Position numbers and translations under genes: made by a program
Shown: piece by piece, positions 1-16,485 of the stretch
Layout: each line of letters opens with the position of its first letter
Numbering within the stretch: position 1 is the first letter of the stretch
The notes under the pieces: generated by a model
Seen by the model: only the letters and a program-made list of their open reading frames with translations
What the model was told of the DNA's origin: nothing
The model's database searches: none
DNA from: Viscum album
Lineage: Eukaryota > Streptophyta > Magnoliopsida > Santalales > Viscaceae
Length of the DNA stretch: 64,000 bases
Assembly: GCA_963277665.1 (NCBI GenBank)
Contig: OY728165.1
Span: 1,757,920,772 to 1,757,984,771, forward strand
Reading direction: 5' to 3'

Positions 1-2560
1 AGTAATAAAAATCTTATATTTCATGGTTTTAAGCCAACATTTCAAAGGAAAATAGTCTCCTAATTATCCTCATTTTATGAGGAAAAAATAAAAATGGTTA
101 AAATGATATGCCAATAATTATAAATTTATAATATATTTGAATGAATAAATAGAGGAATATGATGGCAGATATAATGTTGGATAATGTGAATTTGGGAATT
201 AAGGATTTTCCCACTTGTGATAACTATAAAAAGAATCTCAATACTAAATGATTCAAGGGAATGGGTGTTTGTTATAATTTTTGAGATAAGGTTCACCATG
301 ATAAAGAATTTAAATTAAAAATAAAAAGGAAACTATTTGGTGTTACCATAAGAATTATATGGGATACCATGAAAATTAATGACTCAAACGTCCACCAAAT
401 ATACCCAAAATGATGTAATTATATAATGATCATGTTATGATTTAGTCTCATATGTAGAGGAATGATTAATATTACTATTAAATAATTATGTCATTTGAAT
501 ATTTTTTCATCAATTTTCTTGTTAAATGAATGATGTAATATATAAAGTTTATATAATAATTATTTCTCATTAATAATTTGACATCATACATAGAATGGTA
601 CCAAGAACAGTTATAGAGTGTAAAGTTAATTTTTTTTAAAAAGTATGAGAGAAATAAAACCATTAATATGTTCTAGAAAATGAGATATTCATGAAGAAAT
701 GATTTAAATTGGAAAATTTCTCAGTTATAAGTAATATATTAATAACTTATAGAAAACTGGTATATTTTATCACTGATGATAATTACAACAATTTGGGGTT
801 TATGAAGTATATACAATTACTTGTGTCTTACATAAGGAATATAAAATTATCTTTTTTCCAACAAGGTTTTATGGTCAATCATGTGATTGATATATTTCAA
901 TAAGATACATGATGAGTTTACTAACATTTTTGGAATGTGAAAATATAGATATTCTTCATTTAGATTAATGGACCATCATATGTTCAGTCTGAATATTCAG
1001 TGACCCTCATTCTAAAATATCAAATCATAATAATTTTTATAATTTAACAATTTATGAAATGGGTTAAGTTGAAAATTGAATGTGGTTTTAATATTTATAT
1101 CTTAAATCACTATAAAATGAATATTTTCCTATGAGATGAAGTAGAAAAAATTCAAGGTTTGACCAGAAGATAAGATTATGCATATAGAAATGTACCAAAT
1201 AAGTATATATAATTATATTATTAGAGCATTAAATAATTTCTAAACTCTATGAAAAAAGATCATTAAACAAAAAAATTTATCATATTTCTCTTTTTTCCGA
1301 AAAATAAAATTTCCCTTAGATCATCATAGATTTATAGCCTTTTCATTGTTACATTTTTTATAACCATGTCCTCTAGCACTCTTCATCAGAACTAGATTGT
1401 AAAATTTATCTTTTGTTGCCATTTTTCAATTTCCCATCATTTTTATCCTAATAGGGAACCTAATTACTTGACCATTTCACATTCGTTTATCTCTTATTAA
1501 TATGAGGTTTTATTAACCTTATTTACCATGTGGGGTTTTCAATAATAGATTGCTTCTAATATCAATCCATTGATTACTAAGATTAATTTTAAAATTTGAG
1601 GAAAAAAATTAATAAATGTGTGGAGAATTTATTACCCCACAAAATTACAAAAGATTAATTTTACAATAATTTCTTTTACATTATTTATTTATACGTAACG
1701 TCGTGTTATGTTTATGATACTCAAAATACAGAGTTATCTTATGTTACACAAAAAAAATGTTTTAATGTCTATTAATCATGCAACTATTTTTTATTTTTTA
1801 TTTTGAAATTTTATAAGCTTCATTTTCCAAAATAATCATTCTGTTTCATTTTATAATTTAAAATTATATTTGGGTTTATTTTTGAGATTTTTTGATAAAT
1901 ATTGTTTTCTTTTCAGTAGCAAAAATTAATGCAATTTATTTAAAAGACGGCTTTCCGTTATAACAATGACTAGTGTTAAATTATGATTTAAATTGGTTTC
2001 TAAAGTCAAAATTTCTAATCTATTCATATATTATTCCATTTTAGATCATTGGAATCATTTTTATAATTAATTTTAATAACAAAACATATTGAACTTTTGA
2101 ATGTGTTTACTTTAAAAACATTTATTCTCACCACATCTGCATGATTAGCGTTAATCTTCATTTTCCCACATCTTTGATAGGATTTTTTTAAAAAAAACAT
2201 AGAATTTTATAATTAGTAGAATATGTTCGGTATAATAGTTTCAACATAATTTTTAACCAAAACTATTAGTGAATATGAAAAAAAATTATTAGGGTGATTT
2301 AGCTAAAATTAAACTTAATATAGGAATAAAAATTACTCTTCAGGACCAAAATGATCTGGAAATATTTCCAAATTCTACTGAAAGAAAATAACTCGGTCAT
2401 ATACCATATTTTTTATAATATTATTTGTTATTGGGATATTATAAAATTTAATTTCTCTATATAAATGTTTTTGTAAAGAAAAAGACAAACATGGAACATT
2501 CCTTTCCTTTTATATTAATAAAACATTAAGATATGAAAAAATATTATATCCTAGGTTATA
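1..2560. other. Gene-free A/T-rich sequence, unassigned
   Basis: No reading frame here resembles a known protein; the longest are about 60 codons, which is expected by chance at this base composition. I found no gag, pol or chromodomain motif on either strand. It is probably old repeat sequence decayed past recognition. Its right edge is where lone LTR F appears to begin. Confidence 0.5.
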
Positions 2561-5500
2561 CATAACATTTTAAAATATAAATATGTTATTTTTATATTGA
2601 TAATTTTTCAATAATTTTAGATATGATTTAGTTAATTAAAATGCCTAATAAATTATAATGTAGTGAGTGTTTAGTTAAAAATTATCCTAAATAAATCATA
2701 TTATTAATATTTAAGGTAATGAATATTGATTTAAATATTGACATTAATTATTTTTTTAGATTAATATTTTATATTGAAAATAATAAAACATAATATATTT
2801 GAATTACAATGTTGTTTTGATATAATAAAATTTAATGTTAACAATTAATGGTAAACTTGTCATTATTTTTATTTTCGAATAAATGTTATTTTTTAAAATG
2901 TTTTATAAATAATAAAATTATAAAATGTCTTCCAATTTTTTTAAGTGTTAATATATATTACAGATGGTATATTAATGTACCAATTGAACTTTTATAATTA
3001 ACATATTGACCCATATATTGTAAAACCATTTTTAACACGGTCCATATTGAAGTAGTGTTTTAGAGCGTCATAGGCACTTATTTAAAAAATAAATTTCAAA
3101 ACTCAATGAATTTTAATTTTTTAAATCAGGTTTCATATTAATAAATAATTGGATGTATATTTATAAAAAAAATATTACTTTATATTACTCTTAGTGGTTA
3201 TATTACACATGATGGAAAAGTAGATGCTTTAATAAATGCCAAAATGATAAACTTGGGGAATCGTGGAAGTCAAAGTTCAATTTTTTTTTAAAACCACATG
3301 TTTTTATTTATTATAGTTTTTCATATACAATGATTCATCTTATTACATTATATTTTTATTTTTAGTCACTTTAAAAATGTTACAACTCTCATTAATAAAT
3401 ACCTTTTTTGTATTTACAAGAGTATAACTCCCCCTCCACAACAAAAACGAAAGAACTCTACCCATTACTCACACATCTCAATCCATTTTGGATAAATAAA
3501 TATGTACCCAAATCACCCCTAAACATCCCACCCCTAATCCTAGATGACTCCCCTTGGTATGGAATCAATCCATGTAAGCCTTTTGGAAGAATCAGAAAGA
3601 AGTTACCTGATTAAGAGGCATCAAATATCATAAAGATCATTAGTTTTATCTCCATTATCCATTCAATCAACTATTATAATTATACTCATCAATAAATAAA
3701 TTGTTATCAAATATATAAAATGATGATTTTATGATATTTTTTACCTAAACTTACATACAATTCAATATACTTGGTAACAGACTCACTATTCATTTGTACG
3801 ATGAGCTACTGCCTCACGAAACGATGATAGATTATTTATCCTTTAACACCAATAATCATGAAAATTATAATGGAAAATATATTTATATATTATATATTAA
3901 ATATTTATTATATCCTTATTCTAATATTATTTTCATTTATAAAATAATTTCATTTTTTCCATCTTCTTTAAAAAAGATATTTTCATTTGAGTAAGTGTGT
4001 AATACCTCCCACTCAAAGTGATATGACTCATTCATTCCATACATGGAGTTTAAATAGGATTTTCCTAGTAAACATATGTGATATATATCTCCTAGATATA
4101 ATAAATTCATTATAATATAAATATTTATCATTATAGTGACATTCTTTTAATATGAAAATGAAATGAATGTCAAGTTCATGCATACAAATAGAATAACAAG
4201 TCCATAAACAATTCAATTCATTTATTCTCTCTAAGAATTATAGATTATTTTAAAAACATATTTATAGAAAGAAAATATAATTAAGTCATATTTTATATTA
4301 CGGAGACTATTATACCATTTTCTAATCAATAATAAAAACAAATAATTAGTGAAAATGTACCTTAGAATACTAGGCATGTTACAACCGAAAAAGTTAAAAT
4401 AATGAATTAGTGTTATCAAACTGTAAAAAAATATTATAAAATGTTATTATTGAATATTATAAACATGATTATGTTTCTTTTTATAAGTTATTATCATATG
4501 TTTTACCCCTATATAGGTGTATAAATTCCATAAATGATAATCAGGGTTTAGGTATTGTATTTTATTATAAATTTACATACCATTGAGGCTTATTTGTTGT
4601 TGTTAACCGAGTTTCGTATATTAGGTGTATATAAAATAATTTTAAATGTTATATAATGAAACTATTAATTCTCATGATAGTAAAAGTTTCAAGTAATGAT
4701 TATGACTTCATAGAAATTATGATTTAAATTTACAAATGTGCTATGGGACACTTCGGAATTTTAAATACTATCTTTATCCGGAATGTGTTTAATGATCACC
4801 TCTAAAATCTCACATTCTTTGGATTGTTAAATTACTCAGGAAAAAACAAATTATTTAAATATAAACTTTCTTGTGTGATTTATATTATTATTTCACGAAT
4901 CGTATTCCATTTCTATATACAATCTTCACTTTGATAGTTACATGATTAACTGGAAAATTATTGATAAATCCATTTCATTTATTCAATAAAAAAATTTGAT
5001 AAGAAATATTTTTTATTGATTAAATCCAGTATCATATATAAGGTATGTTCATGATAGGTGTGACATGGGTGGTGTCCATTTATAGATACACCCTCAATGC
5101 ATTGATACTCTCATGAGACAAAATAGTTCTCTTGACGCCATTGGAGGGTTTTTAGCCGATAAGAAATCTATCTTGTGAATGGTCTTCATGGTATTGGTTT
5201 TATATACATTGGAAACATGATGTTAAATAATTATGAATTCTGAAAATTTATATTATTTTTTTATTCATCATTGAGATTTTTGATCAACATATATATGGGT
5301 ACATATATTTATTAGACCGTTTATTAAATGGAATGTGTATCAGTTTCAACCTTATAATATTGAATTATCTTTATATAGTTATTTGAAAGGTACATGTAAT
5401 CTCTTATTTACTCTTTCTTGTTGATTTATTTTTAATAATTCCTAATTTATTCAACTGTATGTACACTTACTAAGTAGTTCTGATAACCCTTATTAGGTTT

Positions 5501-5738
5501 CATGTCCCAAGGTTATAAAAGGAATCATTTGAATGTGATTTCAATGATATAGTTTATTCAATTTTATTATGTATCAATTTTTATTTTTTATTTCCCAATG
5601 TAATACGAGTATCATGTTTGTAATAATTTAATCCACAAAGTCTAAATATATCTATCCTTTGGGTTTTTATTCCTTTTAATCATGATAATTATATAACATA
5701 ATACACTGACACTGAGCTTCTGGGGTCGAGGTTCTACA
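2561..5738 (+). repeat. Lone Ty3/gypsy LTR (F), solo or truncated
   Basis: This matches the other gypsy LTRs in the window in four places. There is a C/T-rich leader after a weak TATA at about 3423. A pair of related motifs lies at 3803-3827 and 4000-4025. The palindrome TCTCATGAGA is at 5109-5118. The terminal block at 5710-5738 (cactgagcttctggggtcg) is equivalent to the 3' ends of A at 27330 and 35215. The right end is well supported. The left end is a guess from a 'cataacattt' that resembles the TGTAACACC start. No gag or pol lies on the expected side of either end and I saw no clear target duplication, so a solo LTR formed by recombination is the simplest reading. Confidence 0.6.
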
Positions 5739-8700
5739 TCCAAGAACAGATTTGATATTATGTAAAAAAGTGATCTTTTAGAAATTTTTTATTAAACATT
5801 TTAAAAATAAACATAGTTATAAATTAAGGATTTTACATAATAAGAGAAAAAAATATCCTAAATTTTTTTTTTGTGATTCAAGAAATTACTTCAGAGGGAA
5901 CAATATCAATAAACCTTGTTTTTTATGATACTGTTGAATTGTTATTTTGGGATAAATCAAAATGATAAGGTAGTGAATAATGATTCAATTGATCAATATT
6001 TTATGATTAACACACCAAATTTTTCTCAATGGGTAAAAGATAAATTATATAGAAAATTATATTAGTAGAATAAGGATTATGGACCAGAAAAATGAGGTAT
6101 TAATTTGGTGGATTATATTACCATGGTAAAAATTTGGAACAATATATATTATTTGAATAAATTGAAAAATAATCAAATAATTTCCTCTACATACCATGTG
6201 TCAATATCCAATGATATGTTTAGTTGTACTCACCTAATATATTATTTTTTTATTTGGATAAAAGGATAATAAAACATTGAATATAACATCATTCAAATAA
6301 TTATACTAAAAAATTTATCAAAACACATTAAATCAATAATTAATATAAAGTAATTTAAATTTTATAATAAATCTATGACAAGGGTTGCAACACTCTGATT
6401 TGTATCCCTAAATATTTTTATATTCTAAATCATAATGTTGTAAATTTAAATTAATTTTTCAATATTAACCCACAAATTTTATTCATGATCAATTATAATA
6501 ACATTAAGAACAATAATTTCAATTAGAAAAATCTTGGTCAGAAGATTTCATCATAAGATAAATTACCTATGCTTTAAATTATATGAAAACTCATGAGTTG
6601 ATATTAAGGAATGAAATAATAATAATCTAGAATATTGGAAATATTTTTTTTAAAACATATAAATTTTTTTAAATATATAAATTTATTATGGACCTAAGTA
6701 ACACAGAAAATATATTTGATGATGTTATGAAATTCACTTATAATTATGATGAATCCCTTAATACATTTAATAACTATCAAAGCATTTTAAATATTTCATG
6801 TGATCTCAAAAGTGAATCTCTATATGCCAGTGTCTCTTGAATAACATTGAAGGTCAATTAGTAATGTGCGAGGTATATAGAATATCATAAGACCAAAAAT
6901 AAAAATAATTAAAAACATATTATCGTATTAAAAAATTAGTTTGAATTAATAAATTTTATGAAAATAAAATCATAACAAAATGTATGATATATTATAAAAA
7001 ATCATGTTACCATTTTAATGGAATACATAACATAATAATTTATATGATCACTTGATGTGTCAATTAATTGCATTAAATGATATCAATTATTAAAATTAAT
7101 TATTATATAAAAAAACTGGGTCCATGTAAGTAGTTATTCTATTCTCCCATCTTGACTTATATATAAAACACAAAAAAAATTCACTAGAACATTTCCCATT
7201 TCTAAATCTCTTATAATGGTGGTTACACACAACCCATGGTTTACATATGGGGTGTGAGAAACAACCTTATTAATACAACAGTAATGTTAAACAAAAATAA
7301 ATAAAATATATACAATATCATGCATAATATGATATAGGTAAAAATTACTAGTCAACATAACATACAATGTACAATTTTATTATTGATAACAATGGGGAGA
7401 ATTTATATACATTCCTTATCCATGAACAGAATGGGAATGGTACTATAATTGTTTTTGTCATAACAACAAGTTAATGAGTTATATCATCTAAAAATAATAA
7501 CATGGGATAATAGAGTTTAACAATGACTAAATAATTTTTTGTTAATTTGTCATCTCCTCTAAAATCATTAAACGTAATGAATTGGAAATAATTGTAATAA
7601 AAATTTCTGCAAATTCCATCATTGTATTCCATAATAATAGTGAATGATTTATCACCACAAATCAGATAATCATGGTTTATCAAGTTATCCCCAAACATTT
7701 AAAAATAACGGGTTATCTGTTTTTCAAAAAATGGAAACCATAAGGTTGAATACAACATCAATATAAATAATAATAAATCTGGATAATGTTTGAAAATAAA
7801 AGCAATAATGTTAATTTTATTATCACCAAGTACAAAAACAAAGATGAATGATCTATCAGCAGACATAAAATATAAAAGTGAAATGATTTTTTATAAACAT
7901 TATAATAGGGAAGAGTGAATATCACCAAACATAAAAAATAATGGTGCATTATAAAAACCAAAAACATAAATAATTAATTTCAATGACTAATCACTATAAC
8001 CATAACAAATATTTTTTTAGCATTTTTCCTTAAAATATATTATTCCACACCGGTGAACAGAGAATCACCTTATGAAGAATCATATCATGAATTAATGGGT
8101 ATTCACCACTATATGATTATAAAAATTATTGTATTGTAAATCACCACAAAAAATATATATATTGATAATTAGTTTATATACCCATATGAATCAATTCAAC
8201 TAACCAATTTTACTCATAAGAGAACCATTCCCATCATTTCCTATATAATGTCACATTTAGGGTAACCCCAATCACTCTTGTCATATCCTAAATTCCCATA
8301 TAATTAATTTTCTCACAAGGATTATATAACATTTTTACTAAATATATCAAATATAATAAATTAGATTTACCTTAATATGATATTATACAATTACAAGTTT
8401 TACCATAGATAATATATACCATAAGACTCCTTTTATGAATTAGTGACTCATTGTATAACTAATTATAAACATTATGAGTTCAATCATATATAAATATACA
8501 AGCATTTCTAATGTCACATAGACATCATTGACCAATTGTTCATGTAATCTGATTTATGGGTATATCATGAACATGATTGTGAATAATCACCAATCAATAA
8601 GAAAGGAAACGAAATTTTACTTTATTCCTAATCAACTACTTTAACATTCATATATCTGTATATTAAAAACCATAGGAAACTTATAATTTTTATTAGATAA

Positions 8701-11700
8701 TCTTGGTACAATGATGCCTAATAAATCATTGAAACATTTATGATGAAAGATTATCATTTATACAAATATAATATATAAAAATCCATATAATGATCCCCAA
8801 TCCCGATCAAGGTCCTAAAATTATTAATTATGTCACTTTTAAAATTATTTTGAAAACTAGTAACCCTTTATTTAAATTAGGAATTCTTGAGTAAAACTAT
8901 CCCTAGTATAGTTCACTAACTAAAATTTTATATAATGGGGGATAGATGTATCATAGTATACACCCAAGTTATTTTCTAGAAGTAACCTCATTTTTAATGC
9001 CAATTAATTTTTCAATTTTTTTCAAATTCAATGACAAATGAATAAATAATATTGTGGATTATTAATATTATAAAACACCATGATAATATTCACATTATTC
9101 TACCGTAAAAAAAATTCATTCATTTTTTACTTCCCAATTATATTTAAATATTCAATTGGACAGTAATGAAATCATCATGAAGTCCTTAAAATTTTTAAAA
9201 AATTAACATAACACTAAGAGGAAGAAAATGTTATGTATATGTGAGAAATAATTTGTACTCAAATTGATTTCAGAAACAATTTGGATTAACCCTTATTATA
9301 GAGGGACTGAGGGATGGTGTCAATGTGGTAGAGTTGGATCAAAAATCTTATAATATTAAATATTTTCCAAAACAATTATAGGGTTCTGAACATGAAATAA
9401 TAGTCTCCCCCATTAATTTTGTAAAAGGATTTTGGTCAGGACATATAAATACTACACCCTCAATAGATATATTATGGCCTATCTAGTGGATACTCTTTTA
9501 TTAATATCCCACTAAACAACATATATATTCTCTATGGGTACATGGTGATGCAGAAATAATTCCATAACACTGCAAGTCGACAACTGTTTACCCACACATA
9601 ACCCATGGGAACTAGTAATAAGTTTTTTAGGATTCATTACAACATGCCTCATATCATTAAAAAACCTATGATGTCCCCTTAAAATATAAATATAAATTTA
9701 AACAATATATATTAATTATTAATAATGTAAATAACAAATAAAAAATTGAAATTAAATTCCAATCGAGAACTCATTTAACTAAAATCAAGATCCCATACGG
9801 TTCCACTAACCCCTGATGACTCATTTTAATACATAATATAGTGGGTACCACATATGGTTATAGTATTCAATTGTTTATCACTTACAGTAGGGAAGTGTAA
9901 TCTAATTTTTACTAAAAGAATCTATAATCATTTCTTCACAAAAAGGAACATTTATTCACAAATGTTTATAGAGTTTGGTAAAATCTAAATCAATCCTCAT
10001 TAAATCATTTTCTTGAGGATCTTATATTCATGGATTAATATACTTTAACATTATATGAATGTCTTATAAGATGATTACTACCTCAATGAGTGGGTTATCA
10101 CTCATTGATCAAGGATTAATAGTTTGAGGAATACATCAACTTCCATGATTGGTTTAATGAAACCGGTTTTGAATATGGGTTAGTTCAAAATTATTTTGCT
10201 CAAAATGCATGAAAAAAACTTTATATGAGTTTTTTATGAGTTGGAATTAGTGTCCAATATTCTATAATTTGAAACAATATCATGGCTTGTGAAATCATGT
10301 TCCATTTCCAGGATTTGGTTGTTTCTTTTCCTCTATGGTTGTTTGAAAACTATTGTATTTATTTATCAATTTTTTTTCACATCTAATAGGGGTTTTATAC
10401 AATCACCCATACATTGTATGTTGTCCCACAAATGTCATGTTTTACAAAAACAATGAAAAATTTTATAATTATTAGGTAAGTAATACTATTGGATGAGAAT
10501 GAACATTGTGGTACCCAAAGATGATACTCATGTACATGGTCATATCTCATGATAATTAATTTCATTGTTCCCATTAAAAAAATCATTATGTTGGTATCAT
10601 TTTGGGCTAATTGGGCATGTGATTTTCCCATTTACACTATGGTTTATTCATTTGAAAAAAATAGTTGTGATATTTTATTGTCTTATACATTGATATATAT
10701 TTTCTAATTGCTTAACTATTTGATATTTAATTATTTTAATCATTCATGGATATTGGTTTTTATTATAAGGTTTAATATTATTAGGCCTCCTATCTATTTA
10801 AAATATTTATTCATATTCTAGTTATCAAATAATAGAATCATAGAGGTCGGATGGTGGTAGAAAAACTAGTTTATTGTCACTCTATATGTGGCCTAGGGGA
10901 GATGTGATATGTCAACCAAGATAAAGAAAAAATAGTACAGATAGTCATAAATCAAGGAATAAAAAAACTCAATTCACTTGACCATCAAAAATACGTTAAT
11001 GTGCACATTCTCCACTTTGATTCATGTAAATATATAACATACCAAAACAGATTTTAACCATATATTCCAAAATTATTTGAGTCTACATCAAAAACTATAT
11101 AGGGTAATCATCCACTATAAAGTACATGACCATTTGAATGTTATGATAAAACCAATATTCTATAGGGGTACTGTTCATATCTTTATATATATAATAATAG
11201 TCACATAAAAACAAATAATCGTTTCAGTTTTATTAATCACACATCCTATTAATATAGGAGGGAATAATTATTGGGGGTAGAAGAAGATAAATTTTATTAT
11301 ATAAGTGTGTAAAATTATATAGTTCTATATAAACCCATTTAATCCTTGAGAGTAGGCTAAATGGATTGGGTGCTATAGTTTTTCCATGATCGTCAAACAA
11401 GATAATAAAATGATCAAGTACTAGAGCATCCCCCATTATCATCAAAATGGAGGAAATAATAGTATTGTATACACTTACACTCCCACTTGATCATAGTTAA
11501 TATACGAAATTATAGGACCTACATGTTATCATTCAAAACATACATATGAAAAAACAAGAATAATACAAAGCTTTATAAGGTAATTATCTCAAAATGAAAC
11601 CTCTAAAAATGTTGATATTTCAACATTAGGCAGAAACACCTTTAGAAAAATGTTTCAGAAACATAGTAACAAACATGCTCTAAAATGTAGTTGTATACAA

Positions 11701-12917
11701 GCTATATTCTATTCAATATTCAAGATATACATTAATATTAAATATTTTAAATATCAAGGAAATGAAAAATATCTTTGAAAATATTGATCATATTCAATAA
11801 AAAAGAAAATTCATGTATTTCATCATGAAACCTTCTCATTGGATTTTATTAAAACATATAATAATACATAATAAGTTCAATATATAAATATAACTAAAGG
11901 AATGAAATCATTGAAATAATAACGGTATAGAAAAAAGATTCACATATTATAGAAATTGATGAAGAATTTACTATATAAATAGAATGAAAAAATGGTAATT
12001 AATTTTTCATAATAGCCAAAATCAGTCAATCAAGCATGATATTACGCTATATTCAACACTTAATGAATTTAATATTTGTTTAAACCAGCCATTTTCATCA
12101 ATATTTATTTTCAATATGATTATGTTTTCATTTAACTATAATATGGTCTATCTGTAATATATTTATACATTTCATGTACAATGTCACTTAGAATGTCCTA
12201 CTAGGAATACATAAATGTGGTTTCAATATAAATGCACACATACCATTAAATTATAAACTATTTAAATGGGAATTAGTTAATTATATCATTCAAATAATAT
12301 ATTAGAGTGTTCAATGTCTTATTTTTTATGTCATAACTATGGAGAAAGAATGTTCACCTCTTATATTTCTGACTCATTTATTTATAAAAGTTTCCAATAT
12401 TGTTATCATTATAATGGAAAAATGATACTATATACTAAATTAAATAATCCAATCCCACATTCCTAATAATTAATTTATCTAAAAATTGATAATACATAAT
12501 TCTGAAAATGGTTTAAAAGAGAATCAGTATGTTTATGTTATATAAAATCATTTTTTCAGAAATATTTATTGGAAAAGAAGTAAAATAATTTAACAAGGGT
12601 ATCATTTCGAAATGGGACCACTGAACAAAAAAAATTTTTTTCCGTAAAAATACACCCATCAATAGTTCTTATGAAAACCAGTCTATTTATAATATTTCAA
12701 AGAATATAATAACCATTAAAATATGTATATTTTTATTCCAATTTAATTCTTTCTCACCAAAAATACCCTTCCATAACTTCTATCACATTGAATCTTCTTA
12801 ATTGGATATTTATTATTGTCCATTGGATTATATATTAATAAAATATCTTCCATAGATAAAATGTGAACGTTGTATGTATTTAATTGGATGGGTTAAAACT
12901 ATTTCAGATGAAATTTA

Positions 12918-12939
12918 ATATATATATATATATATATAT
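12918..12939. repeat. (AT)n microsatellite
   Basis: About 11 uninterrupted AT dinucleotides, inside the most A/T-rich part of the window. Confidence 0.9.
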
Positions 12940-15900
12940 TGAAATTTTATTTCAAAATATATTTTTATATAATACTAACTATTATATTTTATATTTTTAA
13001 ATATTCATTTACAATTTTTATGTTTGTTTTCATTATTGTGACATTTTATTTATGAACACTTTTGTTATTATTATTATTTAACAATAACAATAGAATAATA
13101 ATACATATGAATAATTTTAATTTTATTGTTTGATTATATAATATTATTAATTTTATTTATGTATTAATCATTAGTATATTTTTATATTATACATATAAAA
13201 AATTATTAATAATTTTATTTATATAAATAATATTTATAATTATTAATTATATTTAGATTGTTGATATACAATATTTTATGTTTTCTGACGTAAATATGTT
13301 AATTGTGTTATAATGTTTTTTATGTTTTAATAATATATATACACATATAACCACATACACGAATTTTTATATATTCATTAATTTTTTAATAATAGTTTTA
13401 GAAAATGTTTATCTATGTTTAAATATGGAAAAATAATAGAGTAGGTGCATCTATCAGCCTACTACATGGGTATAAAGACATGCCATAAAAGGTGAAAAAA
13501 TTATAAATAACATTAAATGATTACTAATAAAAAGAGAGGATTTGATATAATCTATATCATTTAAAATATATTACAACTCATTATTTGCTCCATGACTTCG
13601 ATCAAATGGGTGAACCATAGAGTCTGTGGTATTCATTTGAGTAGTTTCATCTAGTATGTTTGATTTCGGAGTTGAAGAAGCTAGATCCATTATAAAAAAT
13701 TTCTTCAATTAATGAAATTCTAATAGAGTACAATGATAAATTTATCGGAATCCAAAATTATAGAAATATCATAAGATTTTTTTTGAAGTCATTCTATATT
13801 TTGTATCGAGAATTTGTAATTTTTTATTACATTATATCTAATGATATCCATGGTATGTTTTAATTTATTAAATATCAAAGAATGATTTAATTTTCTTACT
13901 CAAATAATTTTATACATTTTATAATTTAATAGTGATTGTCAAATCCAAATGATACCAGTTATATGAATCAACCCTACATGACATGGTATAAAATTCATAT
14001 CAATAATATGAAACATTGGAAAATAAAATGGAGATAAGATAATGGATTTACAATTTCAGGTATCTCATGGGAGGTTTCGGGTTTTGATTTATAGGGTTCT
14101 CTAGATAATGTGTCAGGGGTACATATGTGTTTCTTGGAATAAGAATTTTCATTTCACATATCCCCATTAATGTTAGGGTTTTTTATTTTTACTTAGAATT
14201 GTATTTTATGGTTTTCCACTACCTTATGTTATACTATTAGAAAAAAATCATCTTATAGGGAAATATAGATAACCATAATGTTGTGAAATAAAAATAATCA
14301 TGTATTTTGTTTATAATTATTTTTACATTAAATTAAAAACACGTAGAATAATGAAGATGAATTTACTTGGTTTATTGTTTTTTGGACACAAGATCATGAA
14401 ATCTTGGATATGGGTGATTATCTAAAGTTTTAGATTTGGATTGTTATTTTCAATGCCTTATATTATTAATAGATTGACATAAAAAAGAATACATGGGACC
14501 AAATTATTGAATTAATGGATTGATGAGAGAGTACCACAATGATTCCCAAAATATACAGATTGGTATTTCCTATTTGATAATAAAATTAAGACTTCTAATT
14601 GACTAATCTTTTTTTGAGGAGTTATTTATTAAAAATTTTAAAAATTCAATTAAATGCTACTTTTTCTATTCTTATAGAATTTTAATTAGTATTTTATTAT
14701 GTTATCCATTATACATTATTTTATTTAATCAAAATATATTCATTCATTCTATCTAGTAAAGAAAAATTACAATTTAATGACAATCAATAATGATTCGCGA
14801 AATATAATGAATGTTGGAAGGTTAAAAGGAATGTATTTTTTTTAATTTTTTATTGATAAAATACATTAGAAATACCATTAATTTATGAAGTACTCCTAAA
14901 AAATAATTATCTACATTATTAATCACCCAAAAATTGAACAAAATTATAAAATTTTTGGGGATATTAAAAATTATAGATATATTTATTACATGGAATATTT
15001 TTTTGGAATTATAATTTCTATTTCATTTCAAATTTAATGATTATAAATTTTATAGTATTTTTAATATGAAAACCAAATGTATTATAGATGAATGATAAAA
15101 TCATGTATATAAATTTTTTATTAATAACACAACTCTTAAATTTAAGGAATTATTAATTATTTTGAAATTTACATCTTAAAAACTGATATATGGATATTTA
15201 TTCTTATCCCATTATATTGTTTATCTTTTTAACTAAAAATAAATAAATTTATGGTTATCCTTAAATTGTTTTTATCTTTCTAGATAGGGGTAATTTTTCT
15301 TCATGTGTTCGACCTCACACATACAATACAATATACATTAGTAGATTAGTGCTGATTAGAGTTTATAAATTTTGGGAGTATAATTTTAGCTTTAGGAGTT
15401 TACACCTCATATAATTGTGGCTGGTTTTTTCATCAGTTACTATTAGAAATTCATCCAAATATTTTATAAAAAAGTTATATTTATTAGAAAAACATTATCA
15501 TTGCCTCCTTGGTATTATATTTTTTTAACAGGATTTTGGAAATTATTTTTTTATCGATCATAGGTGAAGGAGAACTACTCTAATTACTCAATAAATTATT
15601 CCATAATCATATGAAAATTTATAACTTGACATTTATATCTAGAAATATATTTTCAAAAATACATGAATATAAATAATATAATAAAATTAACCGAGTTATG
15701 GGACCCCACTAATGGGGTAGTATCAAATCCAATAATATAAAAATAAATATCAATAAGGAAAAGAGAGTTGACTATCATTAATAGTGCTTTACAATCCATT
15801 GATGTTGAAACACTGATAATCATTTAGTGACCTAATTTTTTGTCCCAAAGGAATGCTTGGGGTTGAAATTTATATTTTGATATAATTTTTAATTTTGAAA

Positions 15901-16474
15901 ATTATAAAATGAAAATATCATAATTAAAAATATTGGACCTGTAAAAAAATAATTCAGGTATATAAATTTACTATTTTGAAATAGATTTCATAATGGTTTA
16001 ATGGAAAACATAAAAAAATTAATTTCTTTTCATTGTTTAAAGTATTTTATTCATATGAAAAAATTATTTATATCACATATAAATGTTGACTATCAATAAA
16101 TATTTTTTCAAATTGATTTTTAAAAAATAAGGGACACACAAAATAGAGATGGAAAGGAGAAGAATTGAAAATGGAATTTAAAAAAACTGGTTAGTAAATC
16201 CATGAACATATTCCTCTATAATTTAAAGTTCAAAATGAAAAAAAACCATTATTAACACATAGTAAATAAATCATAAATATTTATCTACGTTTACATAGAA
16301 AACATCACAGAAAAATGGTCAAGATCAATCACAACTCCCACAAGTTTTAAAAGAGATTTTTAATGTAAGGAAATAAATAATGTAACCCAATATTTCACAT
16401 ATTTAAAATAAAAAATAATTCATCCAAAAATATATATTAAAATAAAAACAACTAAAAAAATAAAATGATTCATT

Positions 16475-16485
16475 GAGAGAGAGAG
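16475..16485. repeat. Short (GA)n tract
   Basis: Five to six GA dinucleotides in a row, the only GA microsatellite noticed in the window. No associated gene is visible. Confidence 0.7.

Noticed and set aside
3408..3614. 68-codon plus-strand ORF rich in Pro and Leu
   Set aside because: It lies in the C/T-rich leader of LTR F; comparable leaders in the other LTRs are non-coding.
10395..10631. 78-codon minus-strand ORF
   Set aside because: No motif, no context, and a length expected by chance; possibly inside an old repeat.
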